A DNA stretch of 64,000 nucleotides from Acanthosoma haemorrhoidale (taxonomy: Eukaryota; Arthropoda; Insecta; Hemiptera; Acanthosomatidae), in contig OV884009.1 of the NCBI GenBank assembly GCA_930367205.1, positions 91,905,189 through 91,969,188 of the forward strand, written 5' to 3'. Under the pieces are notes generated by a model. It saw only the letters and a program-made list of their open reading frames with translations. It was not told where the DNA came from and searched no databases. The translations under genes were made by a program, and so were the position numbers. Shown here one piece after another: positions 1 through 12,090 of this stretch (positions are counted from its first letter, which is position 1; the number at the start of each line of letters is the position of its first letter).

Positions 1-321
1 ATGTGGTCTTGGAATGACCACGAACTCACACTCTGTATCTAAGGGTAGGCGGAAGCCGACCAGATCCCAAAGGCGAGCGGGAACCGGAAAGAGGCAGACT
101 GGATCGCTGGGGGAGGCGCTACTATGTAAAGTTGTAAAGACCGTCGTCTGCATGGAATAGATCTGTTCCAAGGAGGTGCTAGTTTTAGCGAGACGAAGGC
201 AGAGAATCCCGCTAGGAAAGTGTGGCGTCTGACAACGCCGGACTAAAACATAGCAAGGTTAGGAAAGAGAGGTGCAGAAGCAGTTCAATAAGTACGGTTC
301 GAGTAGACCAGCAAGCGCCAG

Positions 322-413
<92 letters not shown>

Positions 414-475
414 AAGAGAGAGAGAGAGAGAGAGTGAGACCAGTGTTCACTTCAGGCGCCGCGTTCCGAATGAAT
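1..475 (-). repeat. LTR-like dispersed repeat, copy A (cut by window edge)
   Basis: Read on the minus strand, this segment matches 43.18-43.49 kb of the same window, for example around GACAACGCCGGACTAAAACA near 231-250. Copy A carries extra bases, and where copy B has a short CT tract copy A has a very long GA run. Beyond the run the match weakens but seems to continue to about 470. The family is interpreted as a solo LTR or LTR-like unit because copy B has a TATA box and a downstream AATAAA. The left end is probably cut by the window boundary. No internal retroelement coding sequence adjoins it. Confidence 0.6.
325..434. repeat. (GA)n microsatellite, about 110 bp
   Basis: Nearly pure AG dinucleotide repeat, interrupted once near 407-414. 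It lies inside the LTR-like repeat, so it is probably an expansion of that repeat's own short GA/CT tract. Open frames that read it as Arg-Glu or Leu-Ser runs are not genes. Confidence 0.95.
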
Positions 476-3400
476 GGGAAAAGCTCCGAATCTTGCCATT
501 ATTATAAATAAATAATGACAGTATTGACATATGTGAACACTTTAGGCGAAACAAACATATTTTGCCTCTGATAACGGAATATAACACCGTGTGCGGGAAT
601 CAAGAGCGATTTCTCACTAACTACGAAAACAAAAACCCTTTAAAATGCTGATAACATCACTTAAAGAAGGAGGGTTCGTGCGAAAAATGATATGGGAGGT
701 ATAAGAAGATCGGTACCAACTAAGAGGCTAACGAGAGAATAGAAAATAAAATGAATCAAAAATGTCAAGGAACTGGTCTAATGGTAATCGATGTGTGAAT
801 TGGTATTTACTGTAGTGAAAAATGAATTAATAGGGCCCTGAAAGGACAGGTTCCACAAACCACAGTAACGTCGGACCGTGGTTATAATAACAGTAGCCAA
901 CAATATGATCAGAAGCGTAAAGAAACGATTTAAAGCTTAAGAAACAATTTACAGAGCTGATAGACGACATAAAGAGGTGTTCGAAAAAGGGATTCAATCC
1001 CATATTTCAAAATCATTGACGTTACTATATTTATTTTCAATTTTCTTTATTACACTTCCTCTTTTATGTTTTTCCCCTTGGCATTATTAAAAATGTCTAT
1101 TTCAAATAAATGACTTTCGCGGCCATATAACATTTGAAAATATAATTATAAATATTGAATCTTAGCAAATAACCTTGAAAAATGTATTTAGTTTAGAGTA
1201 TTCTTTTAACATTTTCTGAAGACCCCACATATCTCTGCACCATCAAAAACACTTTACTAAGATGGAGTGAATGGTGGAAGTCCCTCTCCCTGTATTCAAA
1301 GCATTATTTCTGATTCAATTCAGACAAGGGACTAACATGGAAGGATTGAAGATCTGTGAGGTATACAAGTGTTGTATGTTTACTTATAATTATTTTTATT
1401 TGATTGTTTACTCCATATAGAAAATTGTTGTGTGCCAGTGTGTATTTATATTTCTTACTTTTTTTTATGTCAATTTTATTATTTTTTATCAAATGGCTTG
1501 CTTTACAGACTTCAGCATATTGTTGTGTTTTTTTTTGGTTTCTTATTGAAGTGGATCCTATTTACTAAAAGCAGTTTAACAATTTTTATTTTTATTTCAT
1601 AATTATCATTCCTGCAGAGTTTTACAGTTTATTTTACGTTGTTATTACTATTTCTTTTTCTTTTTTTTATTATGATGTTATAATTTATTTTACTTGCCAG
1701 ATGTGAATTTGTCATCTGAACATTAATGTTATTCACTGGGGACTTAGTCTTAGAATATTTGTTTTTTCTATTCTATTCTGTTATAAGAATATGTCCATTA
1801 ATTAACCACGAATTAAAAATATAAAATGAAATAAATTAAAACAAAAACAATGCGTTGAAACATAAAACAGATTAATACTTATGTTGTATGATAGAGTTTA
1901 TGAATGAGGAACTGTAAATATCATATGAATAGGATTATTAACAATAGTTATAGTGTATCAGTTTTTAATGTTTTTGATAATGAGTCTGGAATCCTATATT
2001 GAAAGTTAATGTCCAAAGCCGACAGCCTTATTAAGTTACTTACCGGCATCAGCAGTAACTTCCCGGAGTTCGTAAGTGTTCCAAGTTATTGTCTGAACAT
2101 CGGCTGGATGATGAGAATGCTTCAGTAACATTCAACGCTCCAATAAAGCCTGAGTATTTTTCCGAGAGTATTGCCTATCAGAGGCATTGGAACATACTGC
2201 AATGGTGTGCAGGTACGATACCCACCGACGAAGTAGAACCGTAATAAAGGCCCCAATTTATAGCAGGGGGTACACTGGTGGGCGATAATGTTTTACCGCT
2301 TCTCTCCAGTCGAATAAACGGCTGTTTATTCAATTCTCCTGCCCAGCGAGTAACCTGTAATGGGACCTTAACAGAATGTAAGCCATTTTTGAAATGGGTT
2401 GCTCCCTACCCATCTCCGACATTACAAAGCTATATTTTCTATTGCTGAGAGTATTCTTTATTCTAGTGAAACATTCAGTATTTTATGGTGTGTGGTTTAG
2501 CTAGTAGTATAGAGCGTATTACTATGGGATCAGGGTACTTCGTAATGTATTAGATGCAGGATTGTCGGAGCGAAAATTCTTTTCAAGTGTGATGCATCAC
2601 GCAATCGAGAGCTGATTCCACTGCAAATATGATTTTAATTACGTTTTTTAATTGTATTCCTCTGAAGTCATACCACATGAACATATTATTGATTGGAGCG
2701 TTGAAGTATTTGATTTGATATTCTACTCAATATTATAGTCAAAAGTTGTTTCTTCATTACTGATTAATGTATTAAAGAGCCTTTATGATTTGTTAATTTT
2801 GAAGTGGGGATTTATATTTTGAGCACCATTGGTAGTTATTATTATAGTTATAAAACGATATTAATAACAATTACAGTTTAAAACACAAATTACTTATGTA
2901 TGATTCGATACCCTGATCAATGCTATAAATTCTTTGTAGCACTAAGGAATTACGTAAGGCTACTTAATGATATTTTATTGATATTTGAATATTTGTTTTG
3001 TATTTATAATATTCGTTCAGATCTCTGTGTAAAATGTCTGAAACGTGAACAGAGGAGTCGCAAATACTTAAACAGACGGACAGACAGACCAACGCAACAA
3101 TATATTATATAGTGTATAATGTTTATTTATGTCGTTTATAAGTAAGTGTATCATTATTATTACAGTTATGAGAAGGAACAAAACTCTTATTCTCCTTCCT
3201 AACAGAATATAACCAGACCACTGTGTTACCTACTTATACACCTCTTTATTTTCACTGAGATATATTTCAGAGATATTTAGTATCGAAATATTTGACGTGT
3301 TATTTTATTTATTATTATTTAAACTAGCAAAATGAATAATTAATGTTACATGTACATTATGGGTGTATGTGGGTGAGGAAAACGTTTTGAATATGAAATT

Positions 3401-3483
3401 AAATGATGCAGCAAAATAAAAGATAAACATCAAATATATTCACTTACGTTAATATCTGAGAATCTAACCCACTCTTCTTTAGG
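476..3483. other. AT-rich intergenic DNA, no gene seen
   Basis: Only short random open frames (longest about 70 codons) without recognisable domains. A less AT-rich stretch at about 2.0-2.4 kb holds a perfect 8-bp inverted repeat with a 4-base loop at 2312-2331 (GAATAAAC/GTTTATTC). It may be an unidentified old repeat, but nothing identifies it. Confidence 0.6.
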
Positions 3484-4010
3484 TAATCATTGGATCGAAT
3501 GATATTTAAGAAGCAAGCAGGTAAGTATTAAAGAAGGATTACGCGATTCTGAACACTCAAAATCACTTAATAAACAACAAAGTTTACCATGTATTAAGAA
3601 GACGCAAAGTCTTGCTTTGTTAAATTTCTGAATACCTCGGACTTAATAAGACCTACGCAGCCTAAGGAAAATCTCTATGAGTGCAGTACCGTTCCACTTC
3701 GAGGAAATTTAGACCACTTCTTGGTTGGTTCCCGATGTGTGTGATATCATTGCACCTTCTAGAACATGGAGAGTGTGATACCCTTTCCCCTTCCACAGGG
3801 GGTCTCCTAGTACAAACAATATTGCTACTATTCCCGTATTTGATAGCACTTGACAGCTTTATACCCTAACCGCCTGCCCAAGTCGTACAACTTCCTCTAC
3901 AACTAATTTTAATCGTAAATTGGCCTAATTCTAATAAATAAATTTAGCTTTATCCTAAAAATCTCATTACAATATATATGGCTGTGGACTAAACATTATG
4001 ATTGTTTCTA
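3484..4010 (+). repeat. Old direct repeat, copy 1
   Basis: Diverged but collinear with 11,698-12,090 on the same strand. Shared blocks include AATCATTGGAT followed by GATATTTAAG, a TTGCTTTG block followed by TTTCTGAAT, and a terminal block ATAAATAAATT followed by TCATTACAAT. Identity looks about 65-75% in the alignable parts, and copy 1 holds extra sequence in the middle. The family is not recognised and no coding potential was seen. Confidence 0.5.
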
Positions 4011-5794
4011 AATACTGAACCCAAAACGAATGAACAAAAAATAGAGGCCAATGTTTGCATATAAATAAGCTCCTAGTGATAACTATTGATCACAAAATAG
4101 GTTCCGATGGAAATAAAACCTCGTGTAAAACGCAGTGATTGGCTTATTGGCAGTGGATATGATGTAACAGTGTGCAATGTCAGCTGAAATTTGTTGTAAT
4201 GGGCGTTTGGGCGTGACTGGTCAAATTAATAATCAATAGTATCAACGGTTCTATATTCATCCCTAATGAAAACAGACGATACAGGTTTTAATCACAAATG
4301 AATAATTTTCCGTTGGCAGTCATTTGTCCAAGCAAGGTCGGTACAGAAAAATGTCAACTAGCATCGCCCGTTGTATCAAATCCATAATTAACAATCATAT
4401 ATCCTCTCACCTGTCCTGTTATTGGGATCACTATATGAAAATCTCACAACATTCATCGCAATTTTACGATTTACAGTACATCACGAGGAACTGCTTGAAT
4501 GCTTTCTCTATGTTTAGGCCACCGTTTTATATATTTTAATAAAATAAACTAAATTAAAAGCCTTATTATGCTGGGAGTATGAGACAGTGAACTTTAACTT
4601 GGTCAGAGGTAGAGAGAGCTCTGCAAAGATTCTTCCAAGCAAGACCTTGTTTGCTCTTAGGTAGATTTTAGTGTTTTATTTTAGGGTGGCCTTCAAACAT
4701 CAGAAGCATCAAGTCCTCCTTTAATACTCACCACCTTGCTTCCTTAACATCCTCTCCAGGAGAGATTACCTTCTGAGCTATTATCATCGGTCAAAGATGA
4801 AGCTAGATCGTCTCAAAATGTAAGCGAATTCATTTTGCAAACTAACACAGGTATTTGCCACTTTTTTTAAATTACATTTAACGTTAGTTTTATTGTTCTA
4901 TTTCTTCAGGAGGAACCTTTTTCATTAGTTCTGTCATTTATAAAGCGCATTTAAATTATATATAAATTAAGACATATCATAAAGAAAGAGCACATGAGAC
5001 AAATATTAAAGCATTACACGATCGTAAATAAAATTATAGTTATTTTTCATTTCATTTACCCCATCCTTGTCCGAGGAAACGGCTTATAAATTTCCATAAC
5101 AAACGTTTACTATATGTTTTTAAGTTTAAGGGATGAAAACAAAATGATTATTTTTAATCTCCAACCTTATCATTATGATGATGGTGAAGGAGATGGAGAT
5201 CAATCTTGGTAAGATATATGGTGATGAGTGGGAATATATATAAAAACTAAAAATAATAAACAGCAAAATATATAGATAACCCATAGTAAATGAAAATTAA
5301 ATTGTAATGAAAGGAAAACTACAAAGTATAAGGTGGTTAAGCCAGAACAGGTACATAGGTTGGTGATGTGTCAGATAAATTGTGCTCTTGTTCTTAGTGA
5401 CAAATGTGAATGGCACAATGGAGGTCAGACCCAGAGAATACAATAATCAGGATGACTCCTCACCTATCGCGAAAAAAGGACATGACTGTACGCTCTCTGG
5501 TTGGTTAAATATCACCAATCAACGATAGCCTCCCAAAGTTAGCACTGAACTGGATAGTGCAGTAATTTGAATGACAATAATCACCCTCCTTTTTTCCGGA
5601 ATCTAAAATTTGTCACCAGCGATGTTTTGGTTCAAAGATAGTTGAAAAAAAAAAAAAGAGCTTATTTTAAGGTTTTACATAGTGATATCTAACTATTTTC
5701 CCTTAAGTAATCCAAGAAACACCGTTCACGAGACATGAATGAAATATTGTTTGCTAAGCAAACTTGTTAAATTCTTATAGCTAGTTTTTCCCCC
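4011..5794. other. AT-rich intergenic DNA, no gene seen
   Basis: No open frame with a recognisable domain, no RNA gene and no repeat relationship noticed in this stretch. Confidence 0.6.
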
Positions 5795-6505
5795 ATTGGA
5801 CCACTGTATAGACTACTCTATCCCATCTCTCCATAGAAAATAAATTACCAGTCTACATTTATTAAGTTATACTTAAGCCAATCTTGACATGAGGAATAGA
5901 GCTTTGGGGGACAGCAGAAAAGTCGAACATCAAGCTTATTCAATCCTTTTAATCAAAAGTTCTGAGAACAATAGTTAATCCCCCTTATTACATCAGCAAC
6001 AAAACCCTCCATAACCATCTTAATATATCCTGCATTCTGGAACTCATCCCTTCCAAGTTCCTGAAATTTCATAGTAACATATCCAACCTCCATAATCCCC
6101 TAGCACATTCATTACACTGCACCACTCATTCCTATAATCCTCCTCGGAGACTAAAACGGCAGTGGCCTCGTGACCTGCTACAAATACGTAACAGTGGGAG
6201 TGTGAACCATGTGAACCAATTATGTCTTGAGCGTCTGTTGCTCTCGTGCTCTTGGCCAGCCTCCATTGGCTCGTATCCGGTGACGCAGCTGACTGAGGAG
6301 CGTGTGGGACTTCCCAAGACTTCCTCTTTGGGGCTTCCTCTTTCACTTGCAAGGGAGGTGACAACCATGTGGATTTGGGAGGTTTCTTGGCTGTTTGCAA
6401 ATACTGTATAAATCAGCAAGTGATTGTAAATATAGTATAAATGAGAACATTTATCGTAATTACTCACTGCCCAATAAGGCAACTTGTAATTTTATCACAA
6501 TAAAG
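5795..6505 (+). mobile_element. Jockey-type non-LTR retrotransposon, 5'-truncated copy J1
   Basis: Contains the last part of the reverse transcriptase ORF and the whole 3' UTR of the family that recurs through this window. The decayed protein end corresponds to the region of copy J2 that reads IELWGTAKESNIKRIQSFQS and ends RRLKRQWP. The 3' UTR follows from about 6,180 and ends near the family's AATAAAG tail at 6,505. Several frameshifts and stops make the coding part dead. Short open frames on both strands across 6.04-6.48 kb are chance frames in the UTR. Confidence 0.8.
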
Positions 6506-6914
6506 TTTTGAAATCCAAAAATGTTTCCCCCAACAATAAAAAAGCTGCCGCATTTATGATCGCTAAAGAAAAACCTTTTTAGCTTTTTAAATCCCAAGGA
6601 ACAAGAAGCTTTAAATCTACGATTCAATTCACCTCCAATATAACAAACGTGATTTGTTATCCTAATCTTTTGGATGTTATTATAAATGTAAGAACTGTTC
6701 GTTCGTATGACTTAACAGCGTCGAAAATTTCTTTAGCAAGCCGGAGCAAAGAAAATCAGCTGGCGGTTTTTGTTCAAATGGCCTAGGGAAGGTAGAAGAG
6801 AAAATAAAAGAAAATGCCTGGAGGGAAAAACCTCCTCTAAAACAAACACCAGTTACAGTGGACCCATTAGCAGACCTAATATCCAAGCCTGCTTTTCTTA
6901 GCCCCCTGCCAATC
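6506..6914. other. Intergenic DNA, no gene seen
   Basis: A 68-codon minus-strand open frame at 6,680-6,886 has no recognisable domain and is not called as a gene. Confidence 0.5.
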
Positions 6915-7500
6915 TACTTACTTATCTACCCAAAAGCAATATCTCTGCCAGTTTAACCCTAAACCATTTCAGGAAATTAAATAGCACAAGTGCATGGAGT
7001 TGTTCATTCTGTTTAAGATGGATTAGTTCTTGGAAGCAGACGTCATAATGCTGTGTGGTTTCTTAGATACAAAATGGTGTTCCAAAGATTTGGTCTCTTG
7101 TGTCAAAATGGTGTATACGTTTATATTGAATATAGATTGTAGTATGAGATATTTAGAAATTAGCAACTACAACAAGATTGTCACAAAAGTTCTTGTGCAT
7201 AGTTAATAGTAGTTTATTTCAAAAATCAAAACAATTAAGGTGACGTTTGAAGGCCCTATTACTTCTTATCAACTTATCTACTTACTTAAAGTATTCAAGC
7301 CAAGAGTAATATCACAACTAGCTTAACCATAAACCATTCTGTATTAAATCACACAAGTACATGGAACATTTCAAGTTAATTTTGCTTGAAATAGATTGGT
7401 AATGGGAAGAACACGGCGTGAAACTATAAGATGACATTTCAAAGATTTGATGTATTTTTCCTGAATGATAAATTATTTAATTTATATTGGAATTAAAAAT
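6915..7500 (+). repeat. Diverged tandem duplication, unit about 360 bp
   Basis: Two collinear halves, about 6,915-7,160 and 7,258-7,500. Matching blocks are TTAACCCTAAACCATT and TTAACCATAAACCATT, CACAAGTGCATGGA and CACAAGTACATGGA, and CCAAAGATTTG and TCAAAGATTTG, offset by 357-370 bp. The identity of the unit is unknown and neither half encodes a protein. Confidence 0.55.
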
Positions 7501-8705
7501 TTTTGAGTGTAGATCTAGGTACCGTGTTGTTTACATATTTATATGTAATTGTGAATTAGTAAATTTGTCTAGATATTTTATTTTTTTAATTAAATTCTTG
7601 TTTTATGTTGCGTTGACATTTGACGCAGTGTATATTTTCAATTCAAGAATATATAGATGTTTTACATCTTAAATAAGAAACACAATAAATAACAAACAAG
7701 AAACACTTATGCATTTTGGAATACAACGTTAAAAGTTTAGATCAATTGAATGATTTGTATGACTATTATTACCCATCGTAGAGAATCAAAAAAGAAAATT
7801 GTTTCAAACCTGTCTAAAGTAATCACCCTTTGGGCTCTACAATTATTGGAGCTCTTTTAAAGGTACAGTGAAACGAGAAGTTAGCTATGGTAAAAAAATT
7901 ATATATAAAGATTGACCTAGTAAATTGTATGAAAAAAAAAAAAATCTATAGAATGTAAGACACAAATGATAAAATAATAAAGAAAAATTTAATTTAGGAA
8001 GTTGCTCTATATCACTTGTGCCTATTTAATTATAATTGTGTTGGCTAATTGAGGAATTTAAGTAGTAATAGCTTCTGTAACAAATTTAAATTAGTTTTTT
8101 ACTATCAAAAGTGATTAAATTTAAGAAGATTAATTAATTAATTTATTTTTTGTTGCACATCAAACTTCATTGTAAGTTCAAATACAAAAAGAGTTCATTT
8201 CATCCACTGCCATTCAAACCCATAGCTTGTATTATGCACTCGTTAGTTCTGTATTTTGGCTTCTTTTTGGAGGGGAGCGCATGGACTGACAGGTTCCTGT
8301 ATTTGACAAGATATTCCACCGGTTAGCATGACACCCCGCATACGCTCCTGAATTTTTCAACTTGAGCTTGATCCCGTGGGAGGCAAGGCATTATTATCAT
8401 ATGGGCCTGAAGTGTGTAACCATTTATGGCTTTCAAATTTCGTTATAAAAGAAACGATTGAATAAACTAGCTGTTTTGTACGATCAGTCAATGGCTATCA
8501 AGCGAAACGTTAATCTTTATTGTAAATATGCAGTTTACTTGGGTGGAATTGTCCTCAATACTTCTCATGAAGGAAATAGCTTAAATGACAGAATTGACAC
8601 AACCGTAGACGTTTAGAGGAACGTAAGAGTACTATAACCTTTCCTTAAACGTGGTGGTTCATAGGCATGAGGTTCTTCTTCTTTAAATAATTTATTACGC
8701 TCTTT
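7501..8705. other. AT-rich intergenic DNA, no gene seen
   Basis: Strongly AT-rich with homopolymer runs. No open frame with a recognisable domain and no RNA gene was identified. Confidence 0.6.
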
Positions 8706-9001
8706 CTATGCCAGTAACAAAAATAATGAGATCACAATAATCAGACAGAACCTAATGACGCTCTTACTGTTAAACAGGTCCGGTTGGGTCTCTTCGTGGA
8801 CGAAACAGCTGTCTTTACGTCTTCCTGGAAGTATGACATAATTTTTTGTTTGGGATCTATTTTGGCGTAAGACCTTCAATTCACCAACCCCGTAGTTTGT
8901 ATAGTCATACTCATTTTGGGGAGCCCACCTATGGGAGTCCGAAGTAGCAGCAGAGCCCAGGCTCCTCAAAACCGGTCGGAGCACAAAGGCACCAGGCGGT
9001 G
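8706..9001 (-). CDS. Candidate terminal coding exon, unknown protein with a C-terminal hydrophobic segment
   Basis: The minus strand is open for about 97 codons, from an in-frame TAA just upstream at 9,003-9,005 to a TAG at 8,706-8,708. There is no internal ATG start near the beginning; the first Met-like codon in frame is a GTG at 8,982-8,984. An upstream pyrimidine-rich tract with a CTAAT branch-like motif and an AG ending near 9,002 resembles a 3' splice acceptor. The peptide has a polar body (NEYDYTNYGVGELKV, then KNYVILPGRRKDSCF) and ends in a hydrophobic stretch, IRFCLIIVISLFLLLA. That tail could be a tail anchor or a GPI-attachment signal. I do not recognise the family. It could equally be a chance frame; no upstream exon was found. 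Confidence 0.3.
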
Positions 9002-9094
9002 CTTATAGATATTAGGAGGACACAAGGTTTGATCGGAGGATGTGGATAAAAACCATGTATACATCAAGCGTAAATACATTACTGCAATCCACCA

Positions 9095-10295
9095 GCTTTT
9101 GACAGGGTTTGGCACGCAGGTTTGCTCTACAAGCTCAAAACATATTTACCACAGACCCTTTTCCTAATCCTACAGTCCTACCTTTCAAACCGCTTCTTCC
9201 AAGTCCACTGTGGTATAGAATAGAATATATAACTAACTACTATCCCATAAATGCAGGAGTTCCACAGGGCAGTGTCCTGGGTCCCATCCTCTATAACCTA
9301 TACACCGCCGATGTCCCCTCTACTCCCAATACCTTCTTGGCCACATTTGCAGATTACACTGCAGGCTTGTCATCCCACCCAGACCCCGACATAGCATCCC
9401 ATAACCTTCAAAAACACCTCGACGAGATCGAGTATTGGTGCAACCAATGGTGGATCAAAGTTAATGAAGCAAGTATTGTCCACTAGTTTATTTTAATTCT
9501 ATTCCTCTCCCTGTATCCGAGACAGTACGGTACTTCAACTTCCATATCGAGAAACGACTGACCCCAAACCCACATACGAGACTAAAAAGACAAGAACTAA
9601 ACAGACGCTTTGGACAACTGTACAGACTACTTCAAAGGACATCCCATCTCTCAATAGAAAATAAATTACTAATCTACAAAGTTATACCTAAACCAATCTG
9701 GACATACAAAATAGAGCTATGGGGGACAGCAAAAGAGTCAAACATCAAGCGTATCCAATCCTTTCAATCAAAAGTCCTGAGAGCAATAGTAAATGCCCCT
9801 TATTATGTCAGCAAGAAGACCCTTCATAACGACCTTAATATACCCTACATTCTAGAACACATCCCTTCCAAGTTTATAAAATTCCACAGTAGCCTTTCCA
9901 ACCACCCTAATCCTGTAGCACAGTCATTGCACTGCGCCACTCATCCCTATAATCCTCCTCGGAGACTGAAACGGCAGTGGCCTTGTGACTTGCTTTAAAC
10001 GCGCGACAGCGGGAGTCCTGGCAATGGCCAGTTTCTCCAATCATGTCCTGAACGTCTATGGCTCTCGTGCTCTTGGTCAGCCTTTACTGGCTAGTATCTG
10101 GAGACGCGGCTGACAGAGGAGCGTGGGGGACTTCCCAAGACTCTACTTTTTCTTCACACGTGGATTTGGGAGGCCTCTGGGCTGTCTGTAAATATGGTAT
10201 GAATGAGAGCATTTATCTTAATTACTTTATCCTTATAAGGCAGATTGTAATTATAGCACAATAAAGGAATATATACAAAAAAAAAAATAAAAATA
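9095..10295 (+). mobile_element. Jockey-type retrotransposon, 5'-truncated copy J2 with 10-bp TSD
   Basis: Bounded by the direct repeat CAATCCACCA at 9,085-9,094 and 10,296-10,305, the mark of target-primed reverse transcription. The body starts inside the reverse transcriptase ORF, contains the end of ORF2 and a 3' UTR of about 270 bp, and ends in an A-rich tail (about 10,275-10,295). This is the best-preserved 3' part of the jockey family in the window and serves as its local reference. Confidence 0.9.
9109..9998 (+). pseudogene. Jockey reverse transcriptase ORF2 fragment (broken)
   Basis: The first open part (9,109-9,486) contains the motif block GVPQGSVLGPILYNLYTAD and the catalytic loop read as FADYTAGLSS. 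The expected FADD is present in copy J6, so the second catalytic Asp is replaced by Tyr here. The frame then breaks. A second part resumes in another frame at about 9,555 and runs without stops to TAA at 9,996-9,998. It encodes the conserved C-terminal region with SKVLRAIVNAPYYVSKKTLH and ends RRLKRQWPCDLL. Sequence between the two parts appears deleted. The protein would be an endonuclease/reverse transcriptase; this copy cannot encode it. Confidence 0.88.
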
Positions 10296-10305
10296 CAATC
10301 CACCA

Positions 10306-11184
10306 ATATTTACGTTTCCATAAACCTGGTTGTAAATATACTACTAAGTAAGTTAAGTACTATATACAACTAAGTAATACCAAATCACGGACCAAAAATT
10401 TTAAATAAAATAGTACTTAAGGTGGCAGCCTATCACACCACAAATATACACAATCGGAAAACCAGCTATATTTATCCTTTTCCCGTATCAATGGAAAGTC
10501 TAAACCTAATACCCAGTCTAGACTACTAATTTCCAATATGTTAGTAAGCCAACATTAATTTATTCGAGCCTAGTCAGTCGTTCTAACATCAGCATACTTC
10601 AAAAATTCCAAATTACGTTTCTATGAATAATATTTGAAAAACCAACGTACTCTATAATGGTTAAATAACACAATTTTCATTTGTTTGATGCATTTAATAT
10701 TAGCAAAAGATTATTTTTATATTGTATATTTACAGATAAACATACTACACATGGGAGAGACATGGTAGGAACACGTATGTCCACATCCCTACCAAAAAAA
10801 ATCCTAGGCCAAGTGTCCCCCGGGCAAGGGTCCAGGCCCCCACACCCCTGGAGGTCCACTGCCTTTACAATAGGATTTCTATATACACAACATCTTAAAG
10901 ACTACAAATGAATATATCATCACAAGGAGTATTCATCAATAACCATTTTAAATTTAAATAGAAACTGGTCAAACCTTAGAACGATATAATCACTAAATTC
11001 AATCTATTATCATTGAAATTGTCATGGTTGAATTGTAAAACTGTTTTAAGGTTTAAAATAATTTAAGCTAGTCAGTAAAACAATAATTAAGACTCGCAAT
11101 CAGATTACTTGATAGGATATCAAAATATCTTTATAAGAGGAATAATATATTACCTTATTAATGAAATCCATTCGTTTGATATAT
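10306..11184. other. AT-rich intergenic DNA, no gene seen
   Basis: A short GC-richer island at about 10.79-10.86 kb interrupts AT-rich DNA. Open frames here are under 80 codons and carry no recognisable domain. Confidence 0.55.
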
Positions 11185-11192
11185 TTTACATA

Positions 11193-11519
11193 AGTGGGAG
11201 TCCTGGCAATGGCCAGTTTCTCTAATCATGTCCTGAGCGTCTGTGGCTCTCGCGCTCTTGTTCAGCCTCCGCTGGCTCTTATCCAGTGACGTGGCTAGCG
11301 TAGGAGTGTGGGGGACTTCCTAAGACTCCAATTCCTCCTTCACACGCGAGGGAGGTGACAACCATGTGGACTTGGGGGGGATCTGGGCTGTTTGTATATA
11401 TAGTATGAATGAGCGAGTGAATGAAAATCATAAAATGGTATGAACGAGATCATATAGCACAATTACTTATAGCCCAATCAGGCAGATTGTATTTTTATCA
11501 TTGTTATAAAAAAAAAATG
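11193..11519 (+). mobile_element. Jockey 3'-UTR copy J3 with 8-bp TSD
   Basis: Only the 3' UTR of the jockey family is present, starting at the GTGGGAGTCCTGGCAATGGCC block and ending in an A run. The direct repeat TTTACATA flanks it at 11,185-11,192 and 11,520-11,527, so it is an independent, strongly 5'-truncated insertion and not a fragment of a longer copy. Confidence 0.85.
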
Positions 11520-11697
11520 TTTACATACAACGTGTAAATATATATTTTGTCGTGTACTGGCTGCACGAGTTTATTCACATAAAAATTGATGTATGCGCAC
11601 TAGATTCAAGAGACATTCTTCAATTTAAATATGTATGCAATTTAAAATTAATTGGCTTGCCTGGTTTTACGCTCTAGCTTAATCTCCCACCAGTGGC

Positions 11698-12090
11698 AAT
11701 CATTGGATAGAAGGATATTTAAGTTGCTAGGCGGTGAATATTGAAGAAGAATTAGAGGCTTCTGTTGTCGAAAAACTATTTTAAAATAAACACTAAAATG
11801 TAACTCCTACTGAGAGAACGCAACATGTTGCTTTGGCAACTTTCTGAATGATGATTCTTATTCTGGTCAATCTGCGAATCCCTATCATCGTAAACTGTTG
11901 TCTACCAACACCTGACTAATTTAAGACTAATACGTTGGTACCTGCCAGCTCATAAACACTCTTATGCAGGGGATTCCAACAGAAAACTCACTCCCTTAAA
12001 ATTAAACTACTTTAAATAAATAAATTGCGTTCAATCCTAATAATATCATTACAATCTACATGCCTGAGGTCTAAACAATATATAACTCAA
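11698..12090 (+). repeat. Old direct repeat, copy 2
   Basis: Partner of 3,484-4,010. Collinear conserved blocks appear in the same order and orientation, with a shorter middle section here. The TE family is unknown and it has no coding potential. Confidence 0.5.

Noticed and set aside
222..511. Open frames on both strands encoding Arg-Glu or Leu-Ser runs
   Set aside because: They are translations of the (GA)n microsatellite and need no gene.
8485..8520. Hammerhead-like GCGAAACGTT sequence
   Set aside because: The core has about four mismatches and no second stem could be drawn, unlike the motif at 32.0 kb.
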